Below, one piece after another: positions 15,801 to 27,895 of a DNA stretch of 64,000 bases. Below the pieces are notes generated by a model. That model was not told the DNA's origin. It saw only the letters and a list, made by a program, of their open reading frames with translations, and made no database searches. The stretch lies in the NCBI GenBank assembly GCA_030562195.1, contig JAUJPP010000003.1, positions 42,538,602 through 42,602,601 on the forward strand. The letters are read 5' to 3'. The translations under genes were made by a program, and so were the position numbers. Origin of the DNA: Nipponacmea schrenckii (taxonomy: Eukaryota > Mollusca > Gastropoda > Lottiidae). Position 1 is the first letter of the stretch. Every line of letters starts with the position of its first letter.

Positions 15801-18800
15801 TGGACTAGAAAATGATCAACAAACTCATGACCAATATTTTTCTGACAGTGCCTTCTCCAGTAAAAAGTCCTGCTGTGTGATCTTGTCCTTTTACTAGCCA
15901 TGAAAAGTTCATTTTACTAGAACACTTTGATATTTAATGGAATTCTTAATGCAGAAGAGTCTTGTTGAAATAATTACATATACATTTATTCTGGTTTTCA
16001 TCAATTGAAAAATCTCCCACTACCAGAATCTTGTTGACTTTAATTCCCAGTGCTATGAGAATATGTGATTATTGAGAAAGCAATGATTGTTGATGTTAGG
16101 ATAGAGTTGGACATGATTAATAATAATCACTTCTATAATATCAACAACCATTCTATATTCAAGATATAAGGTCATCTGTAGTTTTACCCAGAAGAAGTCT
16201 GCTTTGTTTGCATATAGGGTACATCTGCTACATCAGATAAAAGTAAGCAACATTCAGATGGAAAATAAAATCACTTATAAAGTTGGATTTTACATGGATA
16301 TTATTTCTATAATTTTGGCTCATTTTTGGTTGTAGTATTTAGACATATGGGTATAAACTACTCCAAAATAATCTACTTTTATTTCAAACTGCATCATCTT
16401 GTTTTGAACTAAGACATGCTTCAAAACCATGCGGTTGTGGGTTCTTCATTGTTAAGAATTGTTTAATATCTTTTGAATATGAAGTTATATAAGCTTTCTA
16501 TTCTCCATGTTATTGAGTTAATGCACATGGAACTTGACTGAAGGAAGGAATTGATAAATGGTTATTTCCTACTCTTCAATATTCACAATGACATTGAAAT
16601 TATATCGCCCAATACTTGAACTATTTATATTTCAACTTTAACTTGAATTGACAGGTGTAGGATGAATTTTGGGTTATTGAAGTTACATAATAAAGGGAGT
16701 GTTCATGTTGAAAACATACAAATTATATCAATATATCACTCAGTATATTAGACTATCAGGTGTAAAGGAATAGCGTATCTAGAAGATAAATCATGCACCA
16801 TACTAAGAGAACTAATTTGTTCATTTTAATAAAGAATGTAAAAGAATACAATAACATAACCTTTTATTCTGACTTATAATAGACATTTTAAATGATTTAT
16901 GCATTGAAGGTGGTATGGACTGAATTATTGATGTTTTGCTTCAGTTTGCTTTGTTATATGGCATGGTGCAAGAGAACATTGAAAAAGTATCCTCTACAAT
17001 TTGGCAGCTGTTTCATTCAGCTTGAAGGAAGGCTTTTGACAAAGTCCTTTCAAATTGTTGAATAGAGAATAAGTGTTGTGTTGGTTGCAGGCGGCAAACA
17101 GACGTTGAATTGAGTATAATTGTGATATTAAAGCTAATTTTAAAATGATAAAATCAATAATCTACATGACAATAGACATATATATCTATATTATACAGTA
17201 AAATATTCTGAATTACATAATATACCATTACATATTGCATAATATTTCAATATTTATAGTCTGAAGATGTTAGACAATTTTCTATTTTACAAAGACACTG
17301 TGCCTCCTATCACTAAAAGCACAACATTGATATATATAATGGCTATAATATTTTGTATGATAAATGTATAAATTATATTGGAGAGGTTCCAGTTTATCTG
17401 TTAACAGTATATTAAGGTGGGGGTTGGATCTACATTAAAAAACCACAGATATAAATAAAACTTTATCTCTATTCTTCAACAGTTAAAAAACAGAAAATAT
17501 CATATTACTTTATCATGAGTAGTTAAAAATGGCATATTCTGGTTTTTCAGGTTAGATGATAAGAGAAAGATAAAGTCATCTTTATAAATACATGAAATAA
17601 ATTATTCTTTGTTCAATTAAACTATCAATTAGTTATCTCTTCAGTAGCAGATGTCACTTCTACAGAAGGCATCAACTTTTTTTCTGAATTTATTTATTTT
17701 TTATGTGATAAAGAGAGAAGTTAATTTGTGTTAATCAGACAGTATGAATAGTAACAAGATAAGAATAAATGACTAATTAGGTTTGCTCTGTGATTCCGTG
17801 ACTGGTATTGAGAGGTGTCCAGTGAAGTGTACAGAACAGGATGTAGGTTCTGTTCAAGATGAATTACCTATTCTTATGAGTATAATTAATCCTCTATAGC
17901 CTTCTAATATGTTATCTTTAAACATGCTAGCTTTGAAATTTCTGTACACTATTATTTACAATACTCAACATTTGCACTGAGTTTTGTATTTGAAATTGCT
18001 CATTTGTGTAGAAAATTCATACAGTGTACAATTCAGTTTTAATCATCTGGAAGACGATTCAACTTCCTAATTATTTAGCCATATCGCAATTTTTACTACT
18101 CGTTTCCACTAATTTCTTAAGAAAAATTCATTCCAGAATTCCAGAAATAAAAAAGAAGTGAGTAATTAGTTCTAGTAGCAATGATTTTATAATAACAAGC
18201 CAAGTAAATATAATGAAATATAATTCTATATCTAACCAGTGTAACATATCTAACAATGATAATCCCCTATAGAATCAATATTTTAATCATAGTAGCAACT
18301 TAGTCAAATCATCATCTACAGAAAGATGGCAAGAATTCCCAAATTACTTCAGCTAAATCAATACTTATAGTATCCTGCCTCATTGACTCTACCCATTACT
18401 TCTGATATATCCCATGCCTGGAAGATCTTTAAGTACAATCTTAATAGTTACTAGTTACAATATGTGTACTGGTATTAGTATTCCTGACTTTCTGTATGGC
18501 ATTATGCAGTCTGGAAGCTGGCATATTTAGAATATATTTGCTTATGTCATAATTTCTCAAATTGATGTTGCCTTTAATGAGAGTGAATCTTTATAAATGC
18601 TAATTAAGTCTGCCACACCATATTGTATTATTCAACTTCACAGCACTTATAGACCTCTTGAGTATTGAATATGTTATTAAATGACATTATAAAATGGGAT
18701 CCATATGCAATTATTTTGATGCTTCAATAATAAAACACAAAAAGGCTTCAAAATTACATGCTTTAATGATGAAACATACAAAAAATTCCATGTGGACACC

Positions 18801-19041
18801 TTATCATAATGTCATTTTATCAGACTAGAATTGTTTAAATGTTATAGCAATGTGGTTCTTATTAACATGATAGGAATATTTTTCTTGTTATGTAATATGC
18901 TGATTATATGCATTTACTTTATCTCATGTATCCTAAAGTTGATTTTTTTTTATTCCTGTTTTAAAAGGTAGAAGGAATATGGAACTTACCTGAAAATATT
19001 ATCAGGCCAGCTAAGGTGAGTAGTAGAAAAATTCCTTCCAT
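856..19041 (-). CDS. Gene A: SUEL-lectin single-pass receptor, 618 aa, six exons
   Basis: Exons on the minus strand: 19041-18990, 4071-3733, 3278-2907, 2672-2475, 2157-2076 and 1669-856. All junctions are GT-AG and the reading frame closes (1857 nt with stop; intron phases 1,1,1,1,2). Exon 1 encodes a signal peptide starting MEGIFLLLTLAGLIIF. Exon 2 (residues ~18-130) is a SUEL/Gal_Lectin domain: CP-x-NQ-x-I near the start, paired cysteines, an LCSGKDKCSI block, and the typical domain end TVIYDC. Exon 3 (~131-254) is a second disulfide-bearing, CUB-like domain ending WLEVKG. Exon 4 is a Ser/Gly-rich stalk. Exon 5 holds the transmembrane helix (~322-345) followed by HCRR. Exon 6 is a 271-aa cytoplasmic tail with YINP (Y519), FPPPPP (529-534), LYAVV (Y557), YDNV (Y575) and C-terminal ETGV. 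Ligand and function are unknown; the architecture indicates a cell-surface carbohydrate-binding signalling receptor. The gene model is well supported by frame continuity. Untranslated exons or alternative starts cannot be excluded. Confidence 0.88.
4072..18989 (-). other. 14.9-kb first intron of gene A
   Basis: This intron separates the signal-peptide exon from the lectin exon. The donor (GTAAGT) is at 18989 and the acceptor (TTTCAG) at 4072. Apart from the repeat element at 6213-7312, I see only AT-rich unique-looking sequence with short chance ORFs (for example at 5577, 8891, 9587 and 11592). None shows a recognisable domain or a consistent splice partner. Regulatory elements or an alternative first exon could be present but cannot be recognised from sequence alone. 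Confidence 0.75.
6213..7312 (+). mobile_element. Non-autonomous element with ~160-bp tandem core (copy 1)
   Basis: It starts with a TTTTATACACCCACAT-like end at about 6213 and continues with degenerate repeat units. Each unit contains the words GATGAAACTTGGT, ATAAGACGG and ATTGCCCTTGACTTAGTAAAAT. It ends with ATGCTGCCAGTTGGCGTATATTACCTTG near 7264-7300, the same 3' end as the element at 36331. Unit spacing varies between about 100 and 165 bp because of decay. It lies in the first intron of gene A. It resembles bivalve pearl/Helitron-type elements; the class is inferred. Confidence 0.7.
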
Positions 19042-20191
19042 AGTTCTTATTACTCCTAGTTAAATCACAGTGCTACTCACATTCTCCCCCTACCACAGAC
19101 AGTAGTTTGGCCAATACTAGATTCTATAGAACTGGTAAAGCCTGCTATATCCCACTTGATGAAAACTCAATGGTCCAATATTACAAACTACATTAGACTT
19201 AAACCATTATAGATTGTAGGGGTGTTAGGTTGAAGCCAAGTTCTATTTAGGTCTTTAATGCAGCATGACTTTTAAATAACTAACATCATTATTCTTCTAT
19301 TAATATATATTAAGCAGGATTTTCTTAGAGCCAATGGATTAATAGAAATATTTGACCAATCGAAACAATGGTAGCTGTATTTGGTAGCAATGCTCAAAAA
19401 GTGGAGATTGTTGAAGGTAATGTTGAGAGAAGATTATTGAGGGTGTTAATTGATAAAGATGATAATATTGATTTATTCAGCGACTTATCAACACTATTCT
19501 ATTCTTTAACACTCCGTTTAACACCTGGATTTTCTAGCTTTATAAATGATGTTGTTAACATCTTGTAGATAAAAAAAAAACAATTTCTTTGAGTATTTTT
19601 GTATATGATATTGAATATTATGAAAAGAAAGGATTAAACCAAACAATTAGATAATATTAGGTATTTGTTCTAGTTGCTGTGTGACCAGTGTTCTTCAAGA
19701 TTGAGGGTGCTCTGTTACCAATCACACCAAGGTGCTTGGTAGCTTGGATCAGTTAGTCAACTGAATTTTTTACTTGACCTTCAATAACAACCCATCGGTC
19801 TCTATTTCCAAGATCTAGATTTATATGAGGTTAAGTCACCTTATTCACCCCTCCCTCATGTCATTTAGAATTAATTATGAAAAACATAATAATTGTTGTA
19901 GAACTTGATTATGAAATATGTTATCTCTGATAGTTTGAAATAAAACAAGTTTGGAGAGAAAATAGGGATTGATAAACAAACAATGATTAGTCTATATCTT
20001 GTCTTACATGTTTCAAAAATCAACATCATACAAAATGTTGTTCTTGAACTTCTCTGGTCACTTCAAAACAAGTTTTTCAATATGTTTAATATTTATTTAA
20101 CATGACTGTTATATATTTTGATAGTTCAAGCTGTAATTAGTGTAAATTTGTGAAGATTCAGTATTTCAATTCTAATACTTGTGTAGAACCC

Positions 20192-20300
20192 ATTCAGGTT
20201 TGAAATGCTTCTATTGATTATCAAACATGCAATATATAAAATACCTAGTTTTTTATATTTTTATTAAGGAAGGCACCATTTACAGTATTTTGATTCTGGC
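20192..20300 (+). repeat. Diverged direct repeat, copy 1
   Basis: It contains TTTGAAATGCTTCTATTGAT, followed by similar words (CATGCA, ACCTAGTTTTTTATATT) and ending near ATTTACAG. The same order of words occurs at 21405-21515, so the two segments appear to be old copies of one interspersed repeat. The class is unknown. Confidence 0.45.
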
Positions 20301-21404
20301 ATATGAATGAAGGCTTATAAAATCTATATCTATTATATATATACTATGTATAATATCATAATCCAACTCTACCAGATTAGATAATCCATGTACAGTAGTA
20401 GTTTTTGTAAAATATCATCCCAAAGAGGTAGGTTAAAAAATTCCCAATTTTCAATACATTGCCATTTATTGATTTGAAATATGTATGGATATTTTGTGTA
20501 CTATTCTGAAAAGAAAGTTGATGAGATGTAAAAATAGACAGATCCTAGGTTATTCATCACATTATAAGTAGCTGTCTGACACTATTGTTATATTTTACTA
20601 TTGATAAGTACCAATATTGTCTATATGTCAGTACTAGATTACTGTGATAAATACCAGTCTATATCTATTTCTATATTGGTTCTAACTTTAATATTGTTAT
20701 TTTACCAATAATACTGTTCCTACTGCCATAGCTATTAACAATAATAACTAGCCTTCAAATAGAGACTGTTTATTACTTCTCTTGATTGAAATTATAAATC
20801 ACCAATTTTTTACACCAACTCTTTAATATTGTGGGCATTTATATTCTTGCTTTATTCCTTGAAATTTTAAATCAATTTGATAATTTTTAAGAAATATTTT
20901 GTTTTAAATTTATTGTTTTGATAGCTTTTTTTTAGGATCAGATTTTGTTTTCAGCTGAAATGTATTGAGATTGATCTTCAGAGAAAAAAAATTTTCAAAC
21001 AGAAAATGTAAAAGTTCAAGTTACCCAGTATTTGATTGACAATGATTAGATTTTGGCGTATTAACAGTGAAATATTGTGTCATGTTAGTAAGCTGAAGTA
21101 TAGGGTTGTCAGTATAGTGATTACATGCTAGTCATAGAATCACATCACGATTCATTCTCATAGAAAAACTCAAGCAATTCAATCAAAATATCAGTAACCA
21201 CTAAAAGGAATCATTGGAGAAAAAAGGCAAACATTTAAACTTGGTGGTTTTGACTATTGACTAGTTATTAGTGCAACTCTTTGATATTTTCACTTTCAAC
21301 AGCTTTACATGATAAGAAAGGAAATGTCTGTCTGATTAGGATCTATAAAAATGGCAGCTACATAAAAGACTTAGAAACTAACAGATGTGGTGCCTCCTGG
21401 ATAA

Positions 21405-21515
21405 TTCATTCAATCCAAGTTTGAAATGTTTCTATTGATTTTCATACATGCATTGAAATACAAAATAGAAATACATAGTTTTATATTGGTTTATTAGAAA
21501 ACACAATTTACAGAA
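21405..21515 (+). repeat. Diverged direct repeat, copy 2
   Basis: This is the partner of the segment at 20192-20300. It shares TTTGAAATGTTTCTATTGAT, a CATGCA word, ACATAGTTTTATATT and a terminal AATTTACAG. Copy spacing is about 1.2 kb. No terminal inverted repeat or coding potential was seen. Confidence 0.45.
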
Positions 21516-22314
21516 CTACTTTCAATTTCCCCTTATCCAAATTCTACAACTTCAATATAACTATAGCTGAATAAAATTTGAAAAAAAGGCTTAACCTTAT
21601 CCAAATTAATTTACTATGAACCTATTCTTCATTACCAACAAATGATGGGGGTTAATGTAGTGTACAAAAACAATTATGGACAAATCATCATACAAGTTTT
21701 GGTTTCCCCAAATAACGTTTATAATAAGTGTAAATAACTTACTGATGTATGTGAAAAGGAGATATAATTTCACATAATTTATCTGATATTTAATTTCTGC
21801 TTGCCAAGTGATCGATAGTCTGCAAGTTTTGTGCCAAAACAAACAGTGTGAAATATTGAAAATAAATTGAACGCACACCAATTATCTGTTTGACATTTTG
21901 GCTCCAAGTAGGTGAACACATCTAGAAGATAAACAGAAATTACATGATGTTTTGTAACTGTAGATATAAGCGGTATTTTAGTAGATCAATGTTGTGATGT
22001 TAAGGTATAGTTTGTTTATCAAAGATAAAATAAACTACTTGTTTATAATTAAAGATAAAATACAGCTTTAAATAAGTATCTTTATTGAGCAGTGATATTG
22101 ATATTTAATGATAGAGGTTAAACATTACTCTGTATATTCTATATAAATTATCATGGAATCCTAATTATATGTTATATCATCTAGCCCATCAAGTCCTGAG
22201 ATCAAAAAACGAATATTCTTACGTAAATATAATATAATCTATGTGAGATAACATGGACTTTTGGAAACTTCCGAGATCTGTAAACTAAAAGTGCACAATC
22301 AGGCTACAGACAGT

Positions 22315-22380
22315 TGCTCACTGCACAAATGCTCACCAAACAAATGCCTACCAAACAAATGCTTACCAAACCAACTGCTT
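22315..22380 (+). repeat. Short ~15-bp tandem patch
   Basis: The segment repeats a unit like AAATGCCTACCAAAC about four times with substitutions (GCTCACCAAAC, GCCTACCAAAC, GCTTACCAAAC). This is a simple local duplication and no function is implied. Confidence 0.5.
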
Positions 22381-25300
22381 TGAAAGATTCAGGAAGAGAT
22401 TGACTCTATTTGGCAAAGTTACTGGACAGTATTAAGATGTACCAAAGTGGAATCCTTGTACACATTATTTAGTCCCTTCACTGATACCTTATGTCACATA
22501 CTTCCGAATCAGATGATAAAAAAGCAGCCCAGCATATGTTTAACACAGCCTAAAGTTATTTTTCTGATACACAACAGCCTAGAGTATTTTTTCCTGATAC
22601 ACAGTTTGATGCTTACCGGAAGAGAGGGCATAACCCTGCATTCATACCCCCCAATATGCTAACACTTGTGCAAAGAAGCTGTAGGTCTAAAAAATTTCTT
22701 ACATTGCTCACCTAACATTTGCTGACCAATGTAAGTAATTGTCCAACACTGGCACAATCACCTTCTATACAATACACAAGTTACAACGGACAGAATCTGT
22801 GTTCTGTTGATACCCTAAATTGAATCATATACAATCAGGAACTGTTAATTGTAACAGCAGATGTCAAGTGTTCTGGTACCTTCACATGTTCTATTTTCAA
22901 GAAAAATGCATGTTCAAGAAACCTGTGTCATTAACCTACTTGATAAATCTTAAAGGTTTTACTACATTGAACCATACCAGACTATTTTCTGATAAGTTGA
23001 AAGATAAAAACTTTAATGTGTTGATATAAATCACATATTTTCCAAATCAATTTTTGATATTTAACATTTATCATCTGATGAAAAATATCTTCCATTAGTT
23101 AAAGTTTTCTTCTGGTTATTTCTGGCACTAGGTAAATATTAAATTATTATGAAATTTGATAATTATTTCAATGATATTAAACTTCTCTCTAGGACAATCA
23201 TCTTGCAATACTGCAGTTTGAAATTGAAGAGAGGGATTTAGAGGAGGGCAACAAGAAAAGAGTTATTAGAAATAAATTAAGAGGTTGAGAGGTTAGTTGC
23301 ACGGACTGAATGCGGTTCTACAAGACAGTAGGGTCGAGCTAGGGTTGGCTCTGTACATTTGCTTGGTTACATCGAACAAATGGCAGTATTGAAAGTCTGA
23401 TGACCTTGTCAGTCATAGTCATCTTCACTCATAATTCTACCTAGCTGTAAATGGGATCGGATAATCCAGGAAAGATGCCAAGACCTTGCAAAGGACCATC
23501 TTGTAGAAAAAATCCTTAAGTGTTATCCATGGTTGTTTTCCATGTAAAATATAGTTGTTTCTTTCTTTCTAGTCAATAAAAGTTGCTTGTTAAATGACCT
23601 GAGATAATTGAATACAAGTGAAATGAAATTATATATGAACAATTATAATATTATTCAATAATGTAATGAAATAAATGAGAATAATTAATATGGTTTAATT
23701 ATTATATTGACATTTTAATTCTACCATCAACAGTGGCTATAGAGGTATTATAATCTCTGATGTCAAACTGCAAGACATGAATAATTTAGAAAATAATGAT
23801 AATTGTGCAATTCATGTAGAAATTAGCTGATTGCTCTCTTTATGTCACTATGACTACAGACGTAATCAAGATATTTTGATATGAAACCAAGAAATAACTG
23901 AATGAATTTGAAGTTTGTTCACATCACAATGTTTCTTGCTTTGGAATTTGTGGTCAACAGTGTGTCTGCACCCAAATCTCACAAATTCTATTTCTTACAA
24001 CACATTATTTGCTTCTCTTCAAATTTTCATATTACATTATGCCACAGTGGTTTGTTTGGATATTTGTACTTTTATATTGAGCACTAGTACTAGTTAACCT
24101 CCCACAAACCAGCACTAACATGCTCTTTACTTCTTGATATGAAGTTCATGTAATATTAGTAGCTTGTACTCATCTGTAAAAAATTCAAGATGTTCAAGTT
24201 CATTGATAGATATATGATGATCAAAGAAGATAAATATCTGTTGGTATTTATTGGTACTATGTTAGTAATTTACTATTAGTAGTATAGACACCATTTATCA
24301 TTATCTATGTCATAGAAGTTAATTTACCTCTCAATAGCTCCTAAAAGAAGCACACATCAACCACATCTCACCAGCACTCTTTTTATTCGAAAATAATGAT
24401 TATGGACTGGAAAGTGTTTGAAAATATTTTATTTTTTATAGAAATATAGAATTTCAACTAAACATTATTACCCTATCAGTTATCAATTCAATTTTATGTC
24501 AATTTTTTTAATCCCTATAAGAAACATAAGAAATACACTAAGTAATGATAACCAAATTGAACTCTGACATAAGGAATCAATAGTGTCCTGATCAAGATTT
24601 CATCTTGGTACTTTAAAAGCTTTTGCTCATTGGCTGTGTAGATAGTTGCTGCACACTAATTTACCCTGTCCGATATTGCAGAGGCTGTAAACTTTGTAAT
24701 TCTTGTATTGATTTGATAGTTTTGAAATAACAGTAAATACCCCAGTATATTGATTTACACTACTTACTATTAGGCAGATTACTGACAATCTCAATGACTC
24801 ATGTAGTGGTTGATCTTAGAAGTATTTACATGCAAGTTATTTGGTACAGTAATATGATAGATTTAGGAAGACTAGAGATAATTTAATATCATTATCTCTA
24901 TGTTTGTTGTCATGTTATTCAATTAATTCCCTATTAAAATCATTATTGGTAATTTCCATTCCACTCTGTTTAGTTTGCCAGTTATAAGGTAGACAAACTA
25001 CAATCAATAGTTGAAATTGGATTGGGGTTAGGAGGGGCTAAAACGCATTTAAATCTGACTAATGGCTAACTATGGAAGTATTCCCATTTATTTCTTTCTA
25101 TGTTCTGTGTAAATTTTGTAAAAAAAATTGTCAGCTATTTTTCTTGACCTACAAGTAACACAGCAGATTTCAATTGATTTTCTGAAATTTTCTGTATTCA
25201 TAATGCTCATTATTGTATCTGAAACTAAATATCTCTTCTGTAGGTTCACCTTTTAGAGAAATCTTCAGGTCTCTTTTGATCAACTTAAAATCTAAAGCTT

Positions 25301-26675
25301 TCTTGAATAGCTGTTGTTTATGATATATATATTTAGATGCCTTTCACATGCATATAGTTTGTAGGGTATTCAGAGTTTGTAGTAATAAAAGAATGATTAT
25401 GTGGTTAGTTAACAGCTGAGAATACAACATATAAAAGAACATGTATTCCCCATAGTATTTCTGATAGTATTAGGCTGTAAGTTGGTGAATTATTCCAGAT
25501 GATTGAGTAGATATTCATGATAAAATATTGTTTAATGTCTTGTGGTATTTCTTATCTTTCCATTTGTTAAAAAAAGTTGCCTTTTAAAATAAATCATTTG
25601 CATACAGTAGAAAAGGTTTAATCTGAAACCTTTACATTTATCTTCCCATCCATACTTCTGACTGACATGTAGCCCTATTTGTTAATCATTGGATTGAGGG
25701 TTGACTGCTATGCAAACACAGCATTATTATAGCTAGCTAAATAATCAACTGGAATTAAGATAGAAAATGACATATTTTTAATTAATAATTAAGAGTCAGT
25801 CACAGCTGGATGGTGTATCATGCATGAGAGTGAAGAGAGATTTATTATTGATAATTTCTATGGATTTGTCAGACCATGTACATTGGCTTTGTTTCATCAA
25901 CAAAAAACATATTTTATTACTATTGTGAACACAGTGCATACACATGCAACTAGTGAGTTATTAATTGTCAAATTGGAATTGTAGTTAGTCAAGCTCAGTA
26001 TGCCAGCAAAATTTCGTATTGATTTTCTTTTTTAGAACAGAGCATTCAAATTTCTACGAATCATATCCTTCAAGGTTCTTGTATTGTGTTATCCAACCTT
26101 CAAATATTCACAAGAAATTTTTCTCCCGCCATATTTTAGTTTGCAATGAACTAGTATGTTCATTATCAAATCAATTTGAAGTGACTTTCAAAAGATCTCT
26201 AAGATTTAGTAGTTTGTAAAATGCCAAAGATATCAAGATCTGTTGAAGGAGTAAGACAGGGTGGTCCATTGTATCATGTTTATTTGACTGATTGTACACC
26301 TGCACCAATAGTCTTACTTGATAAAATAATCATTATAAATTAATATCAGGTTATAGAAATAATTCACTCAGAAACTCACTTTCATTATTGTTAGGGTAGT
26401 CATTGGAATGTGAACAGTAATATTTAGACAATATGAAATGTACATAAGAAATATAACTGTATATCCTGTTCAGGGTAAAATATTACCTGTATGAAATCAG
26501 TTTTCAATGTGATTGTATTGTACTATTTTAGGTTAAGGTATAAGATATTGAAAACACATATGTAGATTCTAGTTAATACCATGACATAATAACCCTGCAG
26601 TCTTTTGTCTTTTACTTGTTTTGTTGAAGATTGAAGGTTAAGTGTTAGTTTCACAGAACCTAGTGTTTGGGGTTT

Positions 26676-27895
26676 TTTATACGCCCACATATAATGTGGA
26701 CGTATATTGCGGTTGACCCCGTCCGTCCGTCCGTCCGTCCACAATTGATTGTGGCCACAATAGAGACCACAGTTTTCATCGGATTACAATGAAACTTGGT
26801 ATGTGTCTCTGTCATCATAAAATCTCGGTTCCTTTCGAAAACCAGCTTTCTGACTTTTACGGTTGGTGAGTTATGCCCCCTTTCTTAGTGAGAATTCGTC
26901 AAATTCAGCTTGTGGGCGCGATACAGGCCACAATTTTTGTCCAATCTTTTCGAAACTTGGTATGTGTCTCTATCATCATAAAATCTCGGTTCCTTTCGAA
27001 AATCAGCTTTCTGACTTTTACGGTTGGTGAGTTATGCCCCCTTTCTTAGTGAGAATTCATCAAATTCAGCTTGTTTATGCCCTCTTTTTTATAGCGAAAA
27101 TTCGTCAATTCAGCTTGTGGGCGCAAAACAGGCCACAATTTTTGTTTAATCTTTTCAAAACTTGGTATGTGTCTCTGTCATCATAAAATTCCGTTCCTTT
27201 CGAAAACCAGCTTTCTGACTTTTACGGTTGGTGAGTCATGCCCTCTTTTTTAGCGAAACTTCGTCAAATTCAGCTTGTGGGTGCGATAAAGGCCACAATT
27301 TTTTTCTGATCTTGTCGAAACTTGGTAGGTGTCTTTGTCATCATAAAATCTCGGTTCCTTGTGAAAATCAGCTTTCTGACTTTTACGGTTGGTGAGTTAT
27401 GCCCCCTTTCTTAGTGAGAATTCGTCAAATTCAGCTTGTGGGTGTGATACAGGCTACAATGTTTATCCAAACATTTTTATATGCCCACATATAATGCATT
27501 TTTCCGTCCGTCCGTCCGTCCACAATTTTCTTGTGGCCACAATAGAGACCACAGTTTTCATCGGATTTCGATGAAACTTGGTATGCTTGTTCATATTGAT
27601 GAGATCTTGAATGGGTTCGAATTTCATGAAATGATCATTAGTTCTCGGGTTATTGCCCTTGACTTAGTCAAAATACATCATTTTGGGCTTGTGGCCATGA
27701 TACAGACTACAATTTTCATCTGATTTAAGTGAAACTTGATATGCTTGTTGATAATTATGAAATCTAGGATGGATTTTTATGCATGATTTTAATTATGATG
27801 TTGGTAGATTGAACTACTTTTTTGCTGTTGGTGTTTTGCTCACCAATAAAAATTTGCTGCTGGTGGGCGTATAGCCTTTCGGGCGTCCGCTCGTT
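26676..27895 (+). mobile_element. Non-autonomous elements with ~160-bp tandem core (copy 2, two nested starts)
   Basis: The first left end, TTTTTTATACGCCCACATATAATGTGG, is at 26673-26699, followed by CCGT/GTCC repeats (26719-26741). Then come five or so ~160-bp units, each with GAAACTTGGTATGTGTCTCT, CATCATAAAATCTCGGTTCC and TTTACGGTTGGTGAGTTATG. A second left end with its own GTCC repeats begins at about 27475. The structure ends GGTGGGCGTATAGCCTTTCG near 27866-27890. The outer ends are inverted versions of each other (ATACGCCCACAT versus GTGGGCGTATA). The core sequence belongs to a different subfamily from the copies at 34809 and 36331. Confidence 0.75.

Larger units (their letters stand above)
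19042..26675. other. Intergenic region with no recognised gene
   Basis: This is AT-rich sequence upstream of gene A and should contain its promoter near 19042-19300, though no clear TATA or CAAT arrangement stands out. A 66-codon ATG-started frame at 19368-19568 has no recognised domain. A diverged repeat pair lies at 20192-20300 and 21405-21515. A short ~15-bp repetitive patch lies at 22315-22380. Confidence 0.6.

Noticed and set aside
19368..19568. 66-codon ATG frame just upstream of gene A on the opposite strand.
   Set aside because: No recognised domain, signal peptide or downstream exon; too short to support as a gene.
23290..23345. Possible tRNA-like segment (GGTTCTACAAGACAGTAGGG).
   Set aside because: No consistent cloverleaf or B-box GGTTCGANTCC can be built.
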